Of a DNA stretch of 64,000 bases, positions 19,167 to 33,600 are shown piece after piece. Both the position numbers and the translations under genes were made by a program. Source of the stretch: Hyaloscypha bicolor E (Eukaryota; Ascomycota; Leotiomycetes; Helotiales; Hyaloscyphaceae). How positions within the stretch are numbered: position 1 is the stretch's first letter; every line of letters starts with the position of its first letter. The stretch covers positions 1,626,807 through 1,690,806 of the forward strand of contig NW_020194685.1 of NCBI RefSeq assembly GCF_002865645.1, read 5' to 3'. The notes under the pieces are model-generated. The model did not search any database. It was not told the origin of the DNA and saw nothing but the letters and a program-made list of their open reading frames with translations.

Positions 19167-22100
19167 CTAGAAACTTTCTAAAAAATACAAAAAATAATAC
19201 TTTTCTCTAATTATATATAAATTCTCTAATTTGGCCTAATACTAGATTTCTTAAATACTTTATATATCTATATTACTTCTAAGATTTTAGTTATATATTA
19301 AAGGCTATAGCCTTTTATATATAACTTCCTCTTCTATAATATTTTTCTATTCTATATATCTATTTTCTATTCTATTTATATTTAATCTATTTCTCTATAT
19401 TTAATTATATAGTATTTATATTAATTAGGTATTTAAAAGTATTTATTAGTTTTAATTTTATTATAAAATTAATAGAATTTAATTCTCTTTTAATTTATTT
19501 AACTTTTATAATCTCTTATTATTTATATATCTAGTAAAGATATATTATATTAATTATTAGATACTTTTCTCGAGTAATTCCTAATATAATAAAGCATTTA
19601 TATAATAACTTTAAATTTATATAGATTACTAATAATAGTTCTATTTCTAGTATTCTATTAATTATAGATTTAATTAAAGTATTTATATTAAAGCTATAAG
19701 CTATATTATAAAATTCCGAAGCTAGAATACTTCTAGTAACTCTCTTATATTTAGTAAAGAACTAGTAAATAATATTAGTATATCTAGTTCTATTTACTAG
19801 AACTAGAATATATCTAATTTAAGAAAAGAGATCTCTATTATTTATAAATAAAATATCTGTAAAAATAATTAAATATAAGAACTTCTTTACTAGTTTTATA
19901 AATCTTAGTTCTCTAGTAGTATTCTCAATTTACTATTAAATATATTTATTAAATATCTTTATATTAGTTTCTAAAGATTTAATAGTTTAAATAGTAATTA
20001 ATAAATTATATAAAGCTTCTAGTTAATAAACTAATATAATATATATTTCTCTAATATATTAGATAATATATTAGTTCTTAATAAAGAAATCTTAATAAAT
20101 AATACTCCTATTACTTATAATAGTAATATTTTTTATAGAAATAATTTAAAGGTTTTTATATTAGTATTTCTATATAAAAGTAATTCTAATAGTATTTATA
20201 TAAATAATACCTCTATTAAATTTGAGATTATAATTAGAAATAAGGTATTTATACTTCTTAGCTAAAAACTTAGTTTTTTAGAGCTTTAGTTATTCTATTT
20301 TTATAAAATTATTAGTTTTAATAAATAGAGTATTATTAGTTTAAAAGCTAATAATTTCAAAGAATTATTTATTATAAAGGAAGTAAAAGTTATAAATTAA
20401 CTATTCTATAAAAAGCTTATTAATATAATAGAAAGAGTAGGTTTTAAACTAGTAGTTTCTAGCTTCTGGTATATTATATAATAGTTTTATAATTTTTAAA
20501 ATAGAATTATTCTTTAGATTTAGCTCTCTAATAAATTTATAAAATAAGTTAATATAAAAATTATAATTAAATAAGATTATTAATTAGATATAAGCTTATA
20601 AAATATTATATAAATATAACTTTATAGTATTTATTATTATAATAGTAATATAAAGAATAATTCTCTAACTAATATATTAAATAATAAATAATTATATTAA
20701 TATTATATATTTCTTACTATTATTATAAACTTAAATAACTAGTCTCGGCTTTTTAAACTCTTTTTCTATATCCTTATTTTTAATCTTATTAATAAATCGG
20801 GAATTAAAGATATATATTTTTTTTAGTATTTAAAATCTAGAAATAACTTCAAATATATTCTTTTCTAAAAAGCTAGTAATTTTAATTTAATAGGAATTCT
20901 TATATAAATTATTATCTTATAAAAATACTATAATATCTGAAATTTTATAAGAATATCCTTTATTATACTTTAGTAAATTAACGGAAATAGTAGAAGGAAT
21001 TATATCTATATTACTTTCGGTTTTATTATAGAATTCGAAAATAGATTTAGATTTGAAACTATTAGTAATAACCTTAATATCTCCTATATAAAAGGGCTTT
21101 ATAGAAATTAAATAGAAAGTAGTATTACTATATAATAGAGCTAATATATAGTTCTTTTCATTAATAGCTACTAGCTTATATAGCTTATTCTAACTACTAG
21201 ATTAACTAGTATTTCCTTTATATTATATAAAAATATCCGAATTTAAAGAAAGTTTATAAATATTAGTAATACTAGAACTATTTCGGGTATTTGGAATATT
21301 TGTAATTTAATATCTAATTTAAAGCTTTTAAATTTCTACTATTACCTTTTTAAGTATTACTAATTATTATAATATAGTTAGTAATAAAGTACTATAAACT
21401 AAAAGAGTTAGAATAATACTATTAGATCTAATAGAATTATTAATAGCCTTAAAAGCTATTTAAAATATAATATTCTTATTAATTCTATTAATTTTGACTA
21501 TAATAATAAGATAAATATATTAAATCGAGCTATAGTAATATTCTATAATTCCGACGGAATTATAAGCTTCTATAGAAATAATTTTAATTTTGGTTTCTAT
21601 AATATTTATAAGTTAAGTAAATTCCTTATTAGTAAACTGCTTTTTAGTATTTACTATAATCTAATTAGAAGAGCCTAAATAAATATTAATTTAATATTAC
21701 TTTAGAATATCTCAAATATATAATATACTAATATTTTAAAGCTATTAGCTAGCTTAATATCGAGTGCCTTTATTAATAATATAAAGTATAAGCTTACTAG
21801 AAATATAAAAAATATTAATAATAATAGAATAATTAAAGCTAATATTATTTTTTAGATTAAACTTAAATTATTCCGGTAATTATTCGAATTTCTAGTATTA
21901 TTTATAGTACTTTATAAGATATTTAAAGGCTTTTATATTAATATTATAGCCTGCTTATTCTAGTATATTTCGGAGTTTATTAATAAATAAATAACTAAAA
22001 TAGTAATATAAATATTATAATTTAATCTCTATAAAAAAACAGGAGTTATAAATAAAGAATTCGGAAATAAAACTTTATAATACAGTATTCTAAAGCAGAA

Positions 22101-22310
22101 AAGAATATTTAAAATATTATATTATAGATATAAAATATCTAGTAAAAGTAATAAAATAATTAGTAAAATTATTAAAATAGATTTCTAGTTTATTTATATT
22201 AGCTAAATTAAATAAAAATAGAGTTTTTATAAATATAATATAGAATTATATTTACCTAATTAGTATTCTTACTATTATAGATCTAATAGAGAATATAAAT
22301 CTAATACTAA

Positions 22311-22555
22311 TATAATAGCTAGTATTATATAGTTAATACGGATGTAGTTTCAGCCAAAGGAGTTAGTTTTAGCTAAGGTTTCAAGCTGCGGTTTAAACCA
22401 AGCTCGCTTCCAAAGCTCGGCGTTTTAGTAGTCTTGGCCATACCTACTTATCCACTACTATACCTCACTCCTTCTCTCCTTAGCTTTAGATTCTTCAGGA
22501 TATTGGAATTATAGATCTTTAAATATCGTTTCATTACTTTATTTCTGCCGTTATA
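22311..22555 (-). mobile_element. Solo LTR-like repeat, copy 2, nested in Copia E1
   Basis: Reverse-oriented copy of the repeat at 17,383. Ends TATAATAGC...GCCGTTATA are inverted repeats, and perfect target duplications ACTAA flank it (22,306-22,310 and 22,556-22,560). It interrupts E1, so it inserted after E1 did. Confidence 0.8.
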
Positions 22556-25171
22556 ACTAAACTAGATATTAACTTAACTTTTAGTAATTTTATTAAGTTA
22601 GATACTATTATTAATATACTATAAAGCTTGAAATTAATTAGAACTAGTAGTTGAGAATCTAAAGGCTCCGGTATTAATTATAACTTTATAAAAGTAGTAA
22701 ATATTATATTTTAATATATTATTAATTATAAATATTTAAGTATTTTCTATTTATTTAATAAATTTTAAAATATAATTTTTGCTTATTATCTAATATATAA
22801 GGGAAAGAGAAATAAGGTTATTTATAAAAGTATTATTTATAGAAATAGTAAAAGCGGAAGTAATAAAAGTAGCTAAGAAGCTTTTAATAGAAATAAAATA
22901 GAAATCTAAGTAATATTTCTTTCTTTTATCTATTTCTATTAGTAAAGCTTTAAAAATATTATCTACTAGTTTATCTTTACTATTTTTATTATTTTTTTCT
23001 TTTTTAAATTTAGTAATATACTATATATAAATATTACTAAAGTATTTATTAAAGTTATAAGTATTTCGGAATCTAAATTAATAAATATTTCTATTCTTAA
23101 ATCGAGCCTTTTTAGTCTTTTATTTCTCTAATATATACTTTTATAAATAGTATTCGAGTTTCTTATATATAAAATATAACTTTAGAATATAATTATTATA
23201 ATTATAGGATTTGAAATAGTTATTACAAATTTCGAAGTTATAGCTAAATTTATATTAATGGTTTCTGAATAAATAGTAGCTTAAAGAATTTTGAAAATAG
23301 TATTACTAATTAGTAAAGAGAATCTAAATATTAATCTATTATTTCTTTTTATAAATAGTAATAGATAATTAGAGCTTATTAATAAGTTAGCTAAGATTAG
23401 AAAAAAGATCCGAAACTATATATTAATATACTAGTATATCTTAATAAAAGATAATAATCTTATTATATAGGAATTCGGTATTTTATAAAACAAGTATTAA
23501 TCTATATTATAATTTATATAGATTATTAATTAGTAATTAAACAAGTTTAAATATTGTCTTTTCGGGATATTAAACTATTATAATTATTATTATAATAGTA
23601 TTTTACTTATCTAAATTTCAATATTAGAAACTAAGGCCTTTAAAAAAACTATAAATATTTATATAAGTTTTTTTATATATATATTAAGAGAGCTAATTAT
23701 TATAAAAGTAATCTTATACTAGTTTCTTTAATATAATAGAGAAAGCTTTTGCTAATATCTTTTATAAAAGCTTTATATATTAGTAAATATTAAGAAAAAT
23801 AGTAAGTTTTTAATTAAAACTATTATTTATTCTATTATATTTCTATATTTTAATATATATCTTTACTATTTTTCTAATTAGCTTTATAGTAAGAGAGCTA
23901 TTTAAAGAGCTATTTAAAGATAATAGAAGTAATAAGAGATTATTAGTTTTAGCTCTTTATAGTTTAATACTAGTAAAAGCAGTTATAAATAATAAAAGAA
24001 TAGTAGATAATAAAGAAATATAAGTAATAATTAGTTTAATATACTAATTTCTTATAATACTATTATTTAGGGATATGTATAATAAAGTAATAGGGCCTGC
24101 CTTAAGGTTTTATCTAGTAATAATAATATTATTAATAATCTAGATATATTATTCTTCTCTCTAAATAGTATTAACTAAGGATTATATAATAGTAAAATAA
24201 CTATAATTATATTTAATATAAATACTACTATATTATAAGGCAGCTTATAATTAGTATAGTTTATATTAATCTAGTTAATTAAATATTTTAAGATTAAAAT
24301 TACTAAAATTTTCTTTAAATAATTTCCAGAAGTCTTTATTAATTAATTTCTTTATCTTATACTAGAATATTCTAGTATTAAGGTAATTTAGAATTTCCTT
24401 ATAATTAGAGCTAGCTAGATTAATACTATTCTTCTATTTCTTTATTTACTTATATCTATTTTATAAGTTTACTATTTTAAATCTTTAGGGCTAAATTCTT
24501 TCCGGTATATATATATAGTTTATAGTAAAAGAAGTTTAAAAATAAGATAGTTTATAATAGATTTATAGAAAGAGTTTAATAGTAAAGATATTTAGATACC
24601 CAGATATCTAATTTAGATATCTAATTAAAATACTAGATATCTGATTTAAATATCTAGTTAAGATATCAGATATCCCAGATATCTAGAGATATTAAAGATA
24701 TTAAAATAAATATTTTGTCCCTAAATATTTCGTCTATAATAAGAAATTTAGAAAATAAAATATTATAATTTCAAGAGAATCTAAAGCTTAAAGAATTTAA
24801 TTTAATAGTAAAATCAAAGTAGTAATTAAAGAGCTTTAAGAATATATATAGAATATATATTTCGGAAAAAGTATTTTATAAATATAAGTATTATATAAAT
24901 AGAAAAAATAGTTTTTAAAAAAGTAGTTTTGAGACTAAAAAAAATTAGTTTTAAAAAATAATAGAAATTAAATAGATAAATAATTAAATAGCTAATTATT
25001 TATTAATTAGTAAGAACTAGAGTCTTTTTTTTAGGCTATTAAATACTTTTTTTATAAAATTAATAAATAATTTCCCTTTTTAATATAGCTAGATTAATAT
25101 TACTAAAGGCTATTAGATATCTCTTTTAATATAACTATTCTATCTCTAATTTATAAATACTAACTAATTAG

Positions 25172-25429
25172 TATTAGTTTATTAGTAATATATAATACTA
25201 TTATATAGTTCTAGAATACTATTTATATAAGGTTAGTAAAGTTATTATTTAAAAGTAAGAAATATAATATTATAGTATTAATATATAATTTCTAAATTTA
25301 CTAGTTAAATTACTTATAAAATACGGAATTATATAACTATATCTTATATTTTATATTCTATTACCTATATTCTATATCTCGTATTTTATAATTATATATA
25401 TAATTCTTAAAGAAATAATTATACTAATA
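25172..25429 (-). repeat. Copia LTR of E1 (5' LTR)
   Basis: Same family as 18,885-19,166 but about 24 bp shorter, the difference lying in the small repeated ATCCCGTATCCC/CTATTACC part of the LTR. Followed by target duplication ATAAT. Confidence 0.8.
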
Positions 25430-25658
25430 ATAATATATAATATATAAAAACTTAATTAATTAAATATAAATAAAGAATTCTTATTTAGAATTATAAAAAA
25501 ACTAGCTTTTTTATATAATTTTTATAAATTATATATAAAAGATTTTAGTTTTTATTATATAATTAAAATATTAAAACTATTAAAATAAAGTAATTTTAAT
25601 AAAATATAACTTATTATATTATATTACTAATAAATAGTCTTTTTAATAAATAAAATAC
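25430..25658. other. AT-rich spacer between Copia copies E1 and E2
   Basis: About 230 bp of AT-rich DNA without recognisable content, including the E1 target duplication at its left end and AATAC (25,654-25,658) directly before the next LTR. Confidence 0.4.
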
Positions 25659-25942
25659 TATTAGTTTATTAGTAATATATAATATTATTATATAAATATA
25701 GAAATATTAGTTATATAAAATTAATAAAATTAATATTATTTTAAAATAGAAATTATAAATTATAATATTAATATATAATTCCTAAATTTACTAAGCCTAA
25801 TTAAATCTAATTTACTAATTAAGTTATTTATAAAATATAAAATTATATAATTATATTCTATATTTATATTTTATTATTTATATTCTATATTTTATATTTT
25901 ATAATTATATATATAACTTTTAAAAAAATAGTTATATTAATA
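25659..25942 (-). repeat. Copia LTR of E2 (3' LTR)
   Basis: Begins TATTAGTTTATTAG, ends ATATTAATA. Left flank AATAC is the candidate target duplication. Confidence 0.75.
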
Positions 25943-26225
25943 TTAGAACTTTTCTAAAAATATAAAAAATAATACTTTTTTTTAATTATATATAAATTCT
26001 CTAATCTAGTTTAATATTAGATTTCCTAAATATTTTATATATTTATATTACTTTATAAGGTTTTAATTATATACTAAAAGCCATAATCTTTTGTATATAA
26101 TTTCTTTTTTTATAATATTCTTTTATTTTATATATTTATTTCTTATTTTATTTATATTTAATCTATTTTTCTATATCTAATTATATTATATTTATATTAA
26201 TTAGATATTTAAAAGTATTTATTAG

Positions 26226-26469
26226 TATAATGGCAGGAATAAAGTAATGAAATAATACTCAAAGATCTATAATTCCAATATCCTATAGAATCTAAAGCTA
26301 AGGAGAGAAGGAGTGAGGTGTGGTAGTAGATAAGTAGATATGGCCAAGACCACTGAAACGCCGAGCTTGGTTTAAAGCGAGCTTGGTTTAAAGCAAGCTT
26401 AGTTTGAACTATAGCTTGGAACCTTAGTTAAAACCAACCCATAGTACCCATATAATACTAGCTATTATA
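26226..26469 (+). mobile_element. Solo LTR-like repeat, copy 3, nested in Copia E2
   Basis: TATAATGGC...GCTATTATA inverted ends with perfect target duplications ATTAG (26,221-26,225 and 26,470-26,474). Comparison with uninterrupted Copia copies shows exactly where it inserted: the host sequence resumes after one extra ATTAG. The interior differs from copy 1 by having one unit instead of the 74 bp duplication. Confidence 0.82.
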
Positions 26470-27152
26470 ATTAGCTTTAATTTTATTATAAAATTAATAG
26501 AATTTAATTCTTTTTTAATTTATTTAACCTTTATAATTTCTTATTATTTATATATTATATTAATTATTAGATATTTCTTTTAAATAGTTTCTAATTTAAT
26601 AAAATATTTATATAAGAATTTTAAATTTATATAAACTATTAGTAGTAATTCTATTTCTAGTATTTTATTAATTATAAATTTAATTAAAATATTTATATTA
26701 AAGCTATAGGCTATATTATAAAGTTCTAAAACTAAAATACTTTTAATAACTTTTTTATATTTAGTAAAGAACTAATAAATAATATTAATATATCTAATTT
26801 AGAAAAAGAAATTTCTATTATTTATAAATAAAGTATTTATAAAAATAATTAAATATAAGAACTTTTTTATTAGTTTTATAAATCTTAATTTTCTAATAAT
26901 ATTTTTAATTTATTATTAAATATATTTATTAAATACTTTTATATTAGTTTTTAAGAATTTAATAGTTTAAATAATAATTAATAAATTATATAAAGCTTCT
27001 AGTTAATAAACTAATATAATATATATTTCTTTAATATATTAGATAATATATTGGTTTTTAATAAAGAGATTTTAATAAATAGTATTTTTTATAGAAATAA
27101 TTTAAAAGTTTTTATATTAGTATTTCTATATAAAAGTAATTTTAATAATATT

Positions 27153-27440
27153 TATTATAGCCCTATAAAAGAAGCCTATAAATAAAGTATTTATAGGAAA
27201 ACTATTTATTAAGAAAACTAAACTAAAAAGAAAAGAAAATCTCGAACTAAGATTCTTTAAATATTTATAGTTCTTTATTTATAGCTCGGCCTAATAGAAT
27301 TTAATTTTCTAAATTTTCTAGAATATAGCTTTTTTTTAGCTTTATTATATATAACTATTATATAACTTTAGATATTAGATATTAAACTCAAATACTAAAT
27401 ACTAGATATTAAATATTAGATAAAATATTAAATTATAATA
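27153..27440 (-). repeat. Gypsy LTR (3' LTR of a minus-oriented copy), inserted in Copia E2
   Basis: The plus strand reads TATTATAGCCC...TTATAATA (ancestral TGTTATA...TATAACA ends inferred). Its left flank is ATATT (27,148-27,152), the complement of AATAT. A reverse-complement partner lies at 44,697-44,983. Read on the minus strand, the bases just before it are purine-only (AAAAGAAAAAA), a polypurine tract as expected before a 3' LTR. CCCTATAAAAG near its left end could be a core promoter on the plus strand. Confidence 0.7.
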
Positions 27441-27806
27441 TTATTTTTTCTTTTAGAAAAAGCTTATTTTTAAATAAATAAATATTATAAAATTATTATT
27501 TAAATTATTATAGTTTTTATTTTATTCTTCTAGGCTCTTATTTAGTTAACTAGCTTTTTTAGTAGATCTAGTTATTATTATAATTCTCAGATATCTAATA
27601 TTTAAGATATTTAATTAGATACTAGATATTTCCTAAATATATATAATATAGTTATTTTATTAGGGAAATATATTTGAAATATACTAGAGATATTTAGAAG
27701 ACTAAGCTCTTTTAGAACTAGTATATTATAGGATATATATATTCTTTTATAATCTTTTCTATTTTAGTTTTTTCTTTTTTAGCTTTAAATTATTTTTATA
27801 AGAAAC
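27441..27806 (-). mobile_element. 3' end of a Gypsy element (minus), cut by Copia E3
   Basis: This 366 bp stretch follows the polypurine tract of the Gypsy 3' LTR and ends at GAAAC, directly before the E3 LTR. No domain is readable. Assignment rests on position. Confidence 0.45.
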
Positions 27807-28117
27807 TATTAGTTTACTAGAAATATATAATATTATTATATAGATATAAAAGTATTATTTATATAAGGTTAGTAAAGTTATTATTTAGAAGTAGGAATTA
27901 TAGTATTATAGTATTAATATATAATTACTAAATCTACTAAGCCTAAAGGAATCTAGTTTACTAGTCGAGTTACTAATAAGATATAAGGTTATATAATTAT
28001 ATCTCATATCTCATATCCTATTACTTATATCTCATTACTTATATCCTATTACTCATGTTCTATATCCTGTATCCTGTAACTATATACGTGACTTCTAAAG
28101 AAATAACTATACTAATA
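27807..28117 (-). repeat. Copia LTR of E3 (3' LTR)
   Basis: Longest LTR of the family seen here (311 bp). The extra length lies in the CTATTACTTATATCC-type short repeats. It keeps some CA and TG dinucleotides, so it is less damaged than most. Confidence 0.75.
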
Positions 28118-28476
28118 CTAGAAACTCTCTAAAAACATAAAAAACAGAAAATAGTACTTCCCTCTAATTATATACAAATTCCCTAATTCGGCCTAGTACT
28201 AGATTCCCTAAATATTCTATATATCTATATTATTTTTAAGGTTTTTAATTATATATTAAAGGCTATAGCCTTTTATATATAACTTCCTCTCCTATAATAT
28301 CTTCTTATCTTATATATTTATATCCTGCTCTATTTGCATTTAACTTATTTTTTTATATCTAATTATATAGTATTTATATTAATAAGGCGCTTGAGGGCAT
28401 TTAATAGCTTCGATTTTATTATAGAGTTAGCAGGATTCGATTCTTCTTTAATTTACTTGACTTCTGTAATTTCTTA

Positions 28477-28662
28477 TTATTTATATACCTGGCAGAGATA
28501 TATTATATTAATTATTAGGTATTTCTCTCGAGTAGTACCTAATTTAATAAGGCATTCGTATAATAACTTTGAATTCGTATAGATAACTAGTAGTAGTTCT
28601 ATTTCTAGTATTTTATTAATTATAGATTTAACTAAAGTACCTATATTAAAACCATAAGCCAT
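28477..28662 (-). pseudogene. Copia RNase H fragment in E3
   Basis: The minus strand reads GFNIGTLVKSIINKILEIEL, then VIYTNSKLLYECLIKLGTTR, matching the Copia RNase H core in which the catalytic aspartate (normally TDS) has become Asn by a RIP-type change. It stops after QVYK. Dead. Confidence 0.8.
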
Positions 28663-30435
28663 ATTATAGAGTTCCGAAGCTAGAATACTTCTGGTAACTC
28701 TCTTATATTTAGTAGAGAACTAGTAAATAATATTAGTATATCTAGTTCTATTTACTAGAACTAGAATATATCTGATTTAGGAAAAGAGATTTCTATTATT
28801 TATAAATAAAGCATCTATAAAAATAATTAAATATAAGAACTCCTTTACTAGCTTTATAAATTTTAGTCCTCTAGTAATATTCTCAATTTACTATTAAATA
28901 TATTTATTAAGTGCCTTTATATTAGTTTCTGAGGGTTTAATAGCTTAAGTAGTAATTAATAAATTATATAAAGCTTCTAGTTAATAGATTAATATAATAT
29001 ATACTTCTCTTATATATTAGGTAATATATTAGTCCTTAATAGAGAGATTTTAATAAATAGTACCCCTATTACTTATAGTAGTAGTATTCTTTATAGAAAC
29101 GGTTCGGAGGTTCTTATACTAGTATTTCTATATAAAGGTAATTCTAGTAATATTTATATAGATAATACCTCTATTAAATTTGAGATTATAGTCAAAAATA
29201 AGGGATTTATACTCTTTAGCCAAGAACTTAGTCTTATAAAGCTTTAATTACTTTATCTTTATAAAATTATTAGTTCTAATAAATAGGGTATTATTAGGTT
29301 AAAGGCTAATAATTCCGAAGGGTTACTTACTATAGAGTAGGTAAGGATTATAAGTCAACTATTCTATAAAGAGCTTATTAATATAATAGGAATAATAAGT
29401 CTTAAACTAGTAGTTTCTAGCTTCTGGTATATTATATAGTAGTTTTATAATTTTTAGAACAGAATTATTCTTTAGATTTAGCTCTCTAATAAGCTTATAA
29501 GATAAGTTAATATAGAAATTATAATTAAGTAAGGTTATTAATTAGATATAAGCTTATAAGATATTATATAAATATAATTCTATAGTATCTATTATTATAG
29601 TAATAATACTAAGGATAATTCTCTAGCTAATATATTAGATAATAAGTAATTATATTAATACTATATATTTCTTACTATTATTATAAGTTTAGATAACTAG
29701 TTTTGACTTCTTAAGCTCTTTCTCTATACTCTTATTTTTAATCTTATTAATAAACCGGGAGTTAAAAATATATATCTTCTTTAGTATCTGAAATCTGGAA
29801 ATAATCTTAAATATACCCTTTTCTAGAAGGCTAGTAATTTTAACTTAACGGGAATCCTTATATAGTTTATTATCCTATAGAAATACTGTAATATCCGGAG
29901 TCTTATAAGAATATCCTCTATTATACTTTAGTAGAATAGTAGGAGAAATTATACCCGTATTACCTTTAGTCTTACTATTAGGTTCGGAAACAGGTTTAGG
30001 TTCAGGGCCATTAGTAATAACCTTAATATCTCCTATATAAAAGGGCTTTATAGAAGTTAAACGAAAGGTAGTATTATTATATAATAGAGCTAGTATATAG
30101 TTCTCTCTATTAATAGCTACTAGCTTATATAGTCTATTCTAACTACTAGATTAACTAGTATTTCCTTTATACTAAATAAAAATATTTGAATTTAGGAATA
30201 GTTTATAGATATTAGTAATACTAGAACTATTTCGGGTATTTAAAGCATTTGTAATTTAATATCTAGCTTAAAGCTTCTGAATTTCTACTATTGCCTTTTT
30301 AAGTACTACTAATTATTATAATATAATAGATAATAGGGTATTATATTCGGTTATTTGAGGTAAAATACTATAAACCAAAAGAGTTAAAATAATACTATTA
30401 GGTCTTATAGAGTTATTAATAGCCTTAAAAGCTAT

Positions 30436-30654
30436 TTGAAATATAGTATTCTTATTAATTCTATTAACTTTGGCTATAATAATAAAATAAATATATTAGA
30501 TCGGGCTATAGTAATATTCTATAATTCTAATAGAGTTATAAGCTTCTATAGGAATAATCTTGACTTTGGTTTCTATAGTATTTATAAGCTAAGCAAATTC
30601 CTTACTAGTAAACTGCTTTCCGGTATCTGCTATAATCTAATTAGGAGGGCCTAA
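30436..30654 (-). pseudogene. Copia integrase fragment in E3
   Basis: On the minus strand the block GKQFTSKEFA is followed by a stop and then EAYNSIRIIEYYYSPI. This is the integrase catalytic-core region (the second Asp and the Glu area) of Ty1/Copia elements. Stops interrupt it. The plus-strand open frame at the same place is a by-product. Confidence 0.75.
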
Positions 30655-33600
30655 ATAGTTATTAATCTAGTATTATTTGAGTATATCCCAGGTATATATT
30701 ATACTAATATTCTAGAGCTATTAGCCGGCTTAATATCAAGTACTTTTATTAATAATATAGAGTATAGGCTTACCAGAAATATAGAAAATATTAATAATAA
30801 TAAAGTAATTAAAGCTAATATTATTTCTCAGGTTAAACTTGAATTATCCGGATAATTAGTTATATTTCTAGTATTATTTATAATACTTTATAAGATATTT
30901 AAAGGCTTTTATATTAATATTATAGCCTATTTATTCTAGTATATTTCGGAGCTTACTAATAGATAAATAACTAAAATAATAGTATAAATATTATAATTTA
31001 ATCTTTATAAGAAAGCAGGAGTTATAAATAAAGAATTCGAAAATAAAGCCTTATAGTATAATATTCCAAAGCAAGAAAGAGTATCTGAAACATTATACTA
31101 TAGATATATATTTTCTAATAGAAGTAATAAGATAATTAGTAAGATTATTAAAGTAGATTTCTAGCTTATCTATATTAGCTAAGCTAAGTAAAAATAGAGT
31201 CTTTAAAGATATAATATAGAATTATACTTATCTAATTAGTATACTTATTATTATAGATCTAATAGAAGATATAGATCTAATACTAAACTAGATATTAATT
31301 TAATCTTTAGTAGTTTTATTAAGTTTAATACTATTATTAGTTTACTAAAGAGTTTGGAATTAGTTAGAACTAGTAATTGAGTATCTAGAAGCTCTAGTAT
31401 TAATTATAATTCTATAAAAGTAGTAAGTATTATATCTTAATATATTATTAATTATAAAAGTCTGAGTATTTTCTATTAAGAGTTTAATGAATTCTAAGGC
31501 GTAATTTTCGCCTATTATCTAGTATATAAAAGAAAGGAAAATAAGATTATTTATAAGGGTATTAACTATAGTTATTAGTAAAGTAGGAGCGGCAGGAGCG
31601 GCTAAAAAGCTCTTAACTAAAATAAAGTAGGAATCTGGATAGTATTTCTCTTCTTTATTTATTTCTGCTAATAAAGCCTTAAAAGTATTATTTACTAGTT
31701 TATTCTTATTATCCTTATTACCCTTTTTGTCTTTGGCTTTAGTAATATACTATATATAAGTATTACTAAAGTATTTATTAAAGTTATAGGTATTTCGGGA
31801 TCTGAACTAATAAATATTTCTATTCTTAAATTAAGCCTTCTTAGTCTTTTATTTCTTTAGTATATATTTCTATAAATAGTATTCGGGTTTTTTATATATA
31901 AAATATAATTTCGGGATATAATTATTATAATTATAGGGCTTAGAATAGTTATTACGGGTTCCGAAGTTATAACTGGATCCGTATTAATGATTTCCGGAAG
32001 AATAATAGTTTAGAGAATTCTGAGAATAGTATTATTAATTAGTAAAGAAAGTTTCGGGATTAGCTTATTATTCGCTCTTATATATAGTAATAGATAACTA
32101 GAGCTTATTAATAAACTAGCCGAGATTTATAAGAAGATCTGAGATTATATATTTATATATCCGGGAGCTTTAATAAGAGGTAATAATTTTATTATAGAGA
32201 AATTCGATATTTTATAAATTAGATATAAGACTATACTATAGTTAATATAATTTATTAATTAGTAATTAAATAGTTTTAAATATTGTTTTTTCCGGAAATT
32301 TAGCTATTATAGAAGCTAATATAGTAGTATTCTACTTATCTAAATTTTGATATTTGAATCCAGGGCCTTTAAAGAAGCCATAGATATTAATATAAGCCTC
32401 TTTATATATATATTAAGAGAACTAGTTATTATAGAAATAGTCTTGAATTAGTTTTTTTAGTATAGTAAGAAAAGCTTATATTAGTACCTCTTATAAAAGC
32501 TCTATATATTAGTAGATATTAAAGAAAATAGTAAGTTTATAGTTAAAATTACTATTAGATCTATTATACTTTTATTCTTTAGTATAGATCTTAGTAATTT
32601 TTTTAATAAATCTTATAATTAAAGGAAATTAGGAATTATTTAGATATAGTTATAGTAATAATAATAATAGAAATATACTATTTGCTTCTAGAGCTTCTAT
32701 ACTACTATATAAATCTAGTAGAAATATAGGATATAATAATAGAAGAAGTAATAGTAATATAGGAATATTAAAAATAATAGGTTCTAAATACTTGTTTTTT
32801 ATAAGAGTAATAAAGCCTAATAGAATTAGTTTCTTAATAAGGTCTAGTCTAGCTACTAATATATTCTCGTTTAACTATATATACTATTTATTCTTTTTTA
32901 TAATAATATATAAGATATTTATAATAGTATTAGTACTACTATTCTATTATATAAATATATTACTATACTAAAGAGTTTTATATAGATATAGTATTTCCGG
33001 GAGTTTGAATTTATTAAAATTCTCTTAATAAATAAAGTTCTTAAAGTTATATCTAAATAGCTTCTAAAGATTATTATTAATTATTTTATAGAGAATATAT
33101 TAAAATAGCTTAGTATCTAAGAACTTAGTTATCTTATTTATCTTAGTAAAGTTTAGATTAATTCTATATCTTTACTTTCTTACTAATTTCTTGAAATTAT
33201 TATTATTTATAAAATAATTAGATTAGATAGATCTAATAAAGAAATTATTTACTATAGTATATTCTATTATTATATATTCTATAGGCTTATATCTAGTTCG
33301 AGATATAGTAGTTTATAAGAAGAATAGGTTTATAAGAAAAAGAATAGTTTATAAAATAAGTAATTTATAGTAAATATTATATTTAAGATAAAAATTTTAT
33401 CTATAATAAGAAATTTAGGAAGTGAAATTTAAGAAATAAAATATTAAGATTCCGGAAGAACTTAATAATTCTAAAGCTTAAAAGCTCTAGGGATTTAAAA
33501 AAAAGTAGTTTTTAAAAGAGTTTTATAGGAATTAAATAGAAATAAAATAGGATAGTCAAATAGCTAACCGTTTTAGTACTTGGTAAGATTAAGTACCCTT

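Larger units (their letters stand above)
18885..25429 (-). mobile_element. Full-length dead Ty1/Copia retrotransposon, copy E1
   Basis: LTRs at 18,885-19,166 and 25,172-25,429 bound the element, and a 5 bp target duplication ATAAT is found at 18,880-18,884 and 25,430-25,434. Comparison with the other copies shows RNase H next to the left LTR, integrase at about 21,430-21,680 and gag toward the right, so the element reads on the minus strand. A solo LTR (22,311-22,555) is nested inside, which explains most of its extra length over the other copies. Stop codons are everywhere. CA and TG are nearly absent, pointing to RIP. It cannot be autonomous. Confidence 0.85.
25659..27152 (-). mobile_element. 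Truncated Copia copy E2: 3' LTR plus RNase H/RT part
   Basis: LTR 25,659-25,942 is followed by the CTAGAAACT-type internal start and by RNase H/RT-region sequence that matches E3 and E4 base for base apart from RIP changes. A solo LTR (26,226-26,469) is nested within it. The element stops at 27,152, where a Gypsy LTR begins. The missing continuation appears in the opposite orientation at 43,303-44,696. Confidence 0.75.

Noticed and set aside
17370..22560. Mariner-type MITE for the 244-318 bp repeat
   Set aside because: TA-flanked ends looked possible at first, but all three copies show perfect 5 bp target duplications and TG...CA-derived ends, which fit an LTR.
28334..28582. 82-codon plus-strand frame
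   Set aside because: It is the antisense of the Copia RNase H relic, which reads convincingly on the minus strand.
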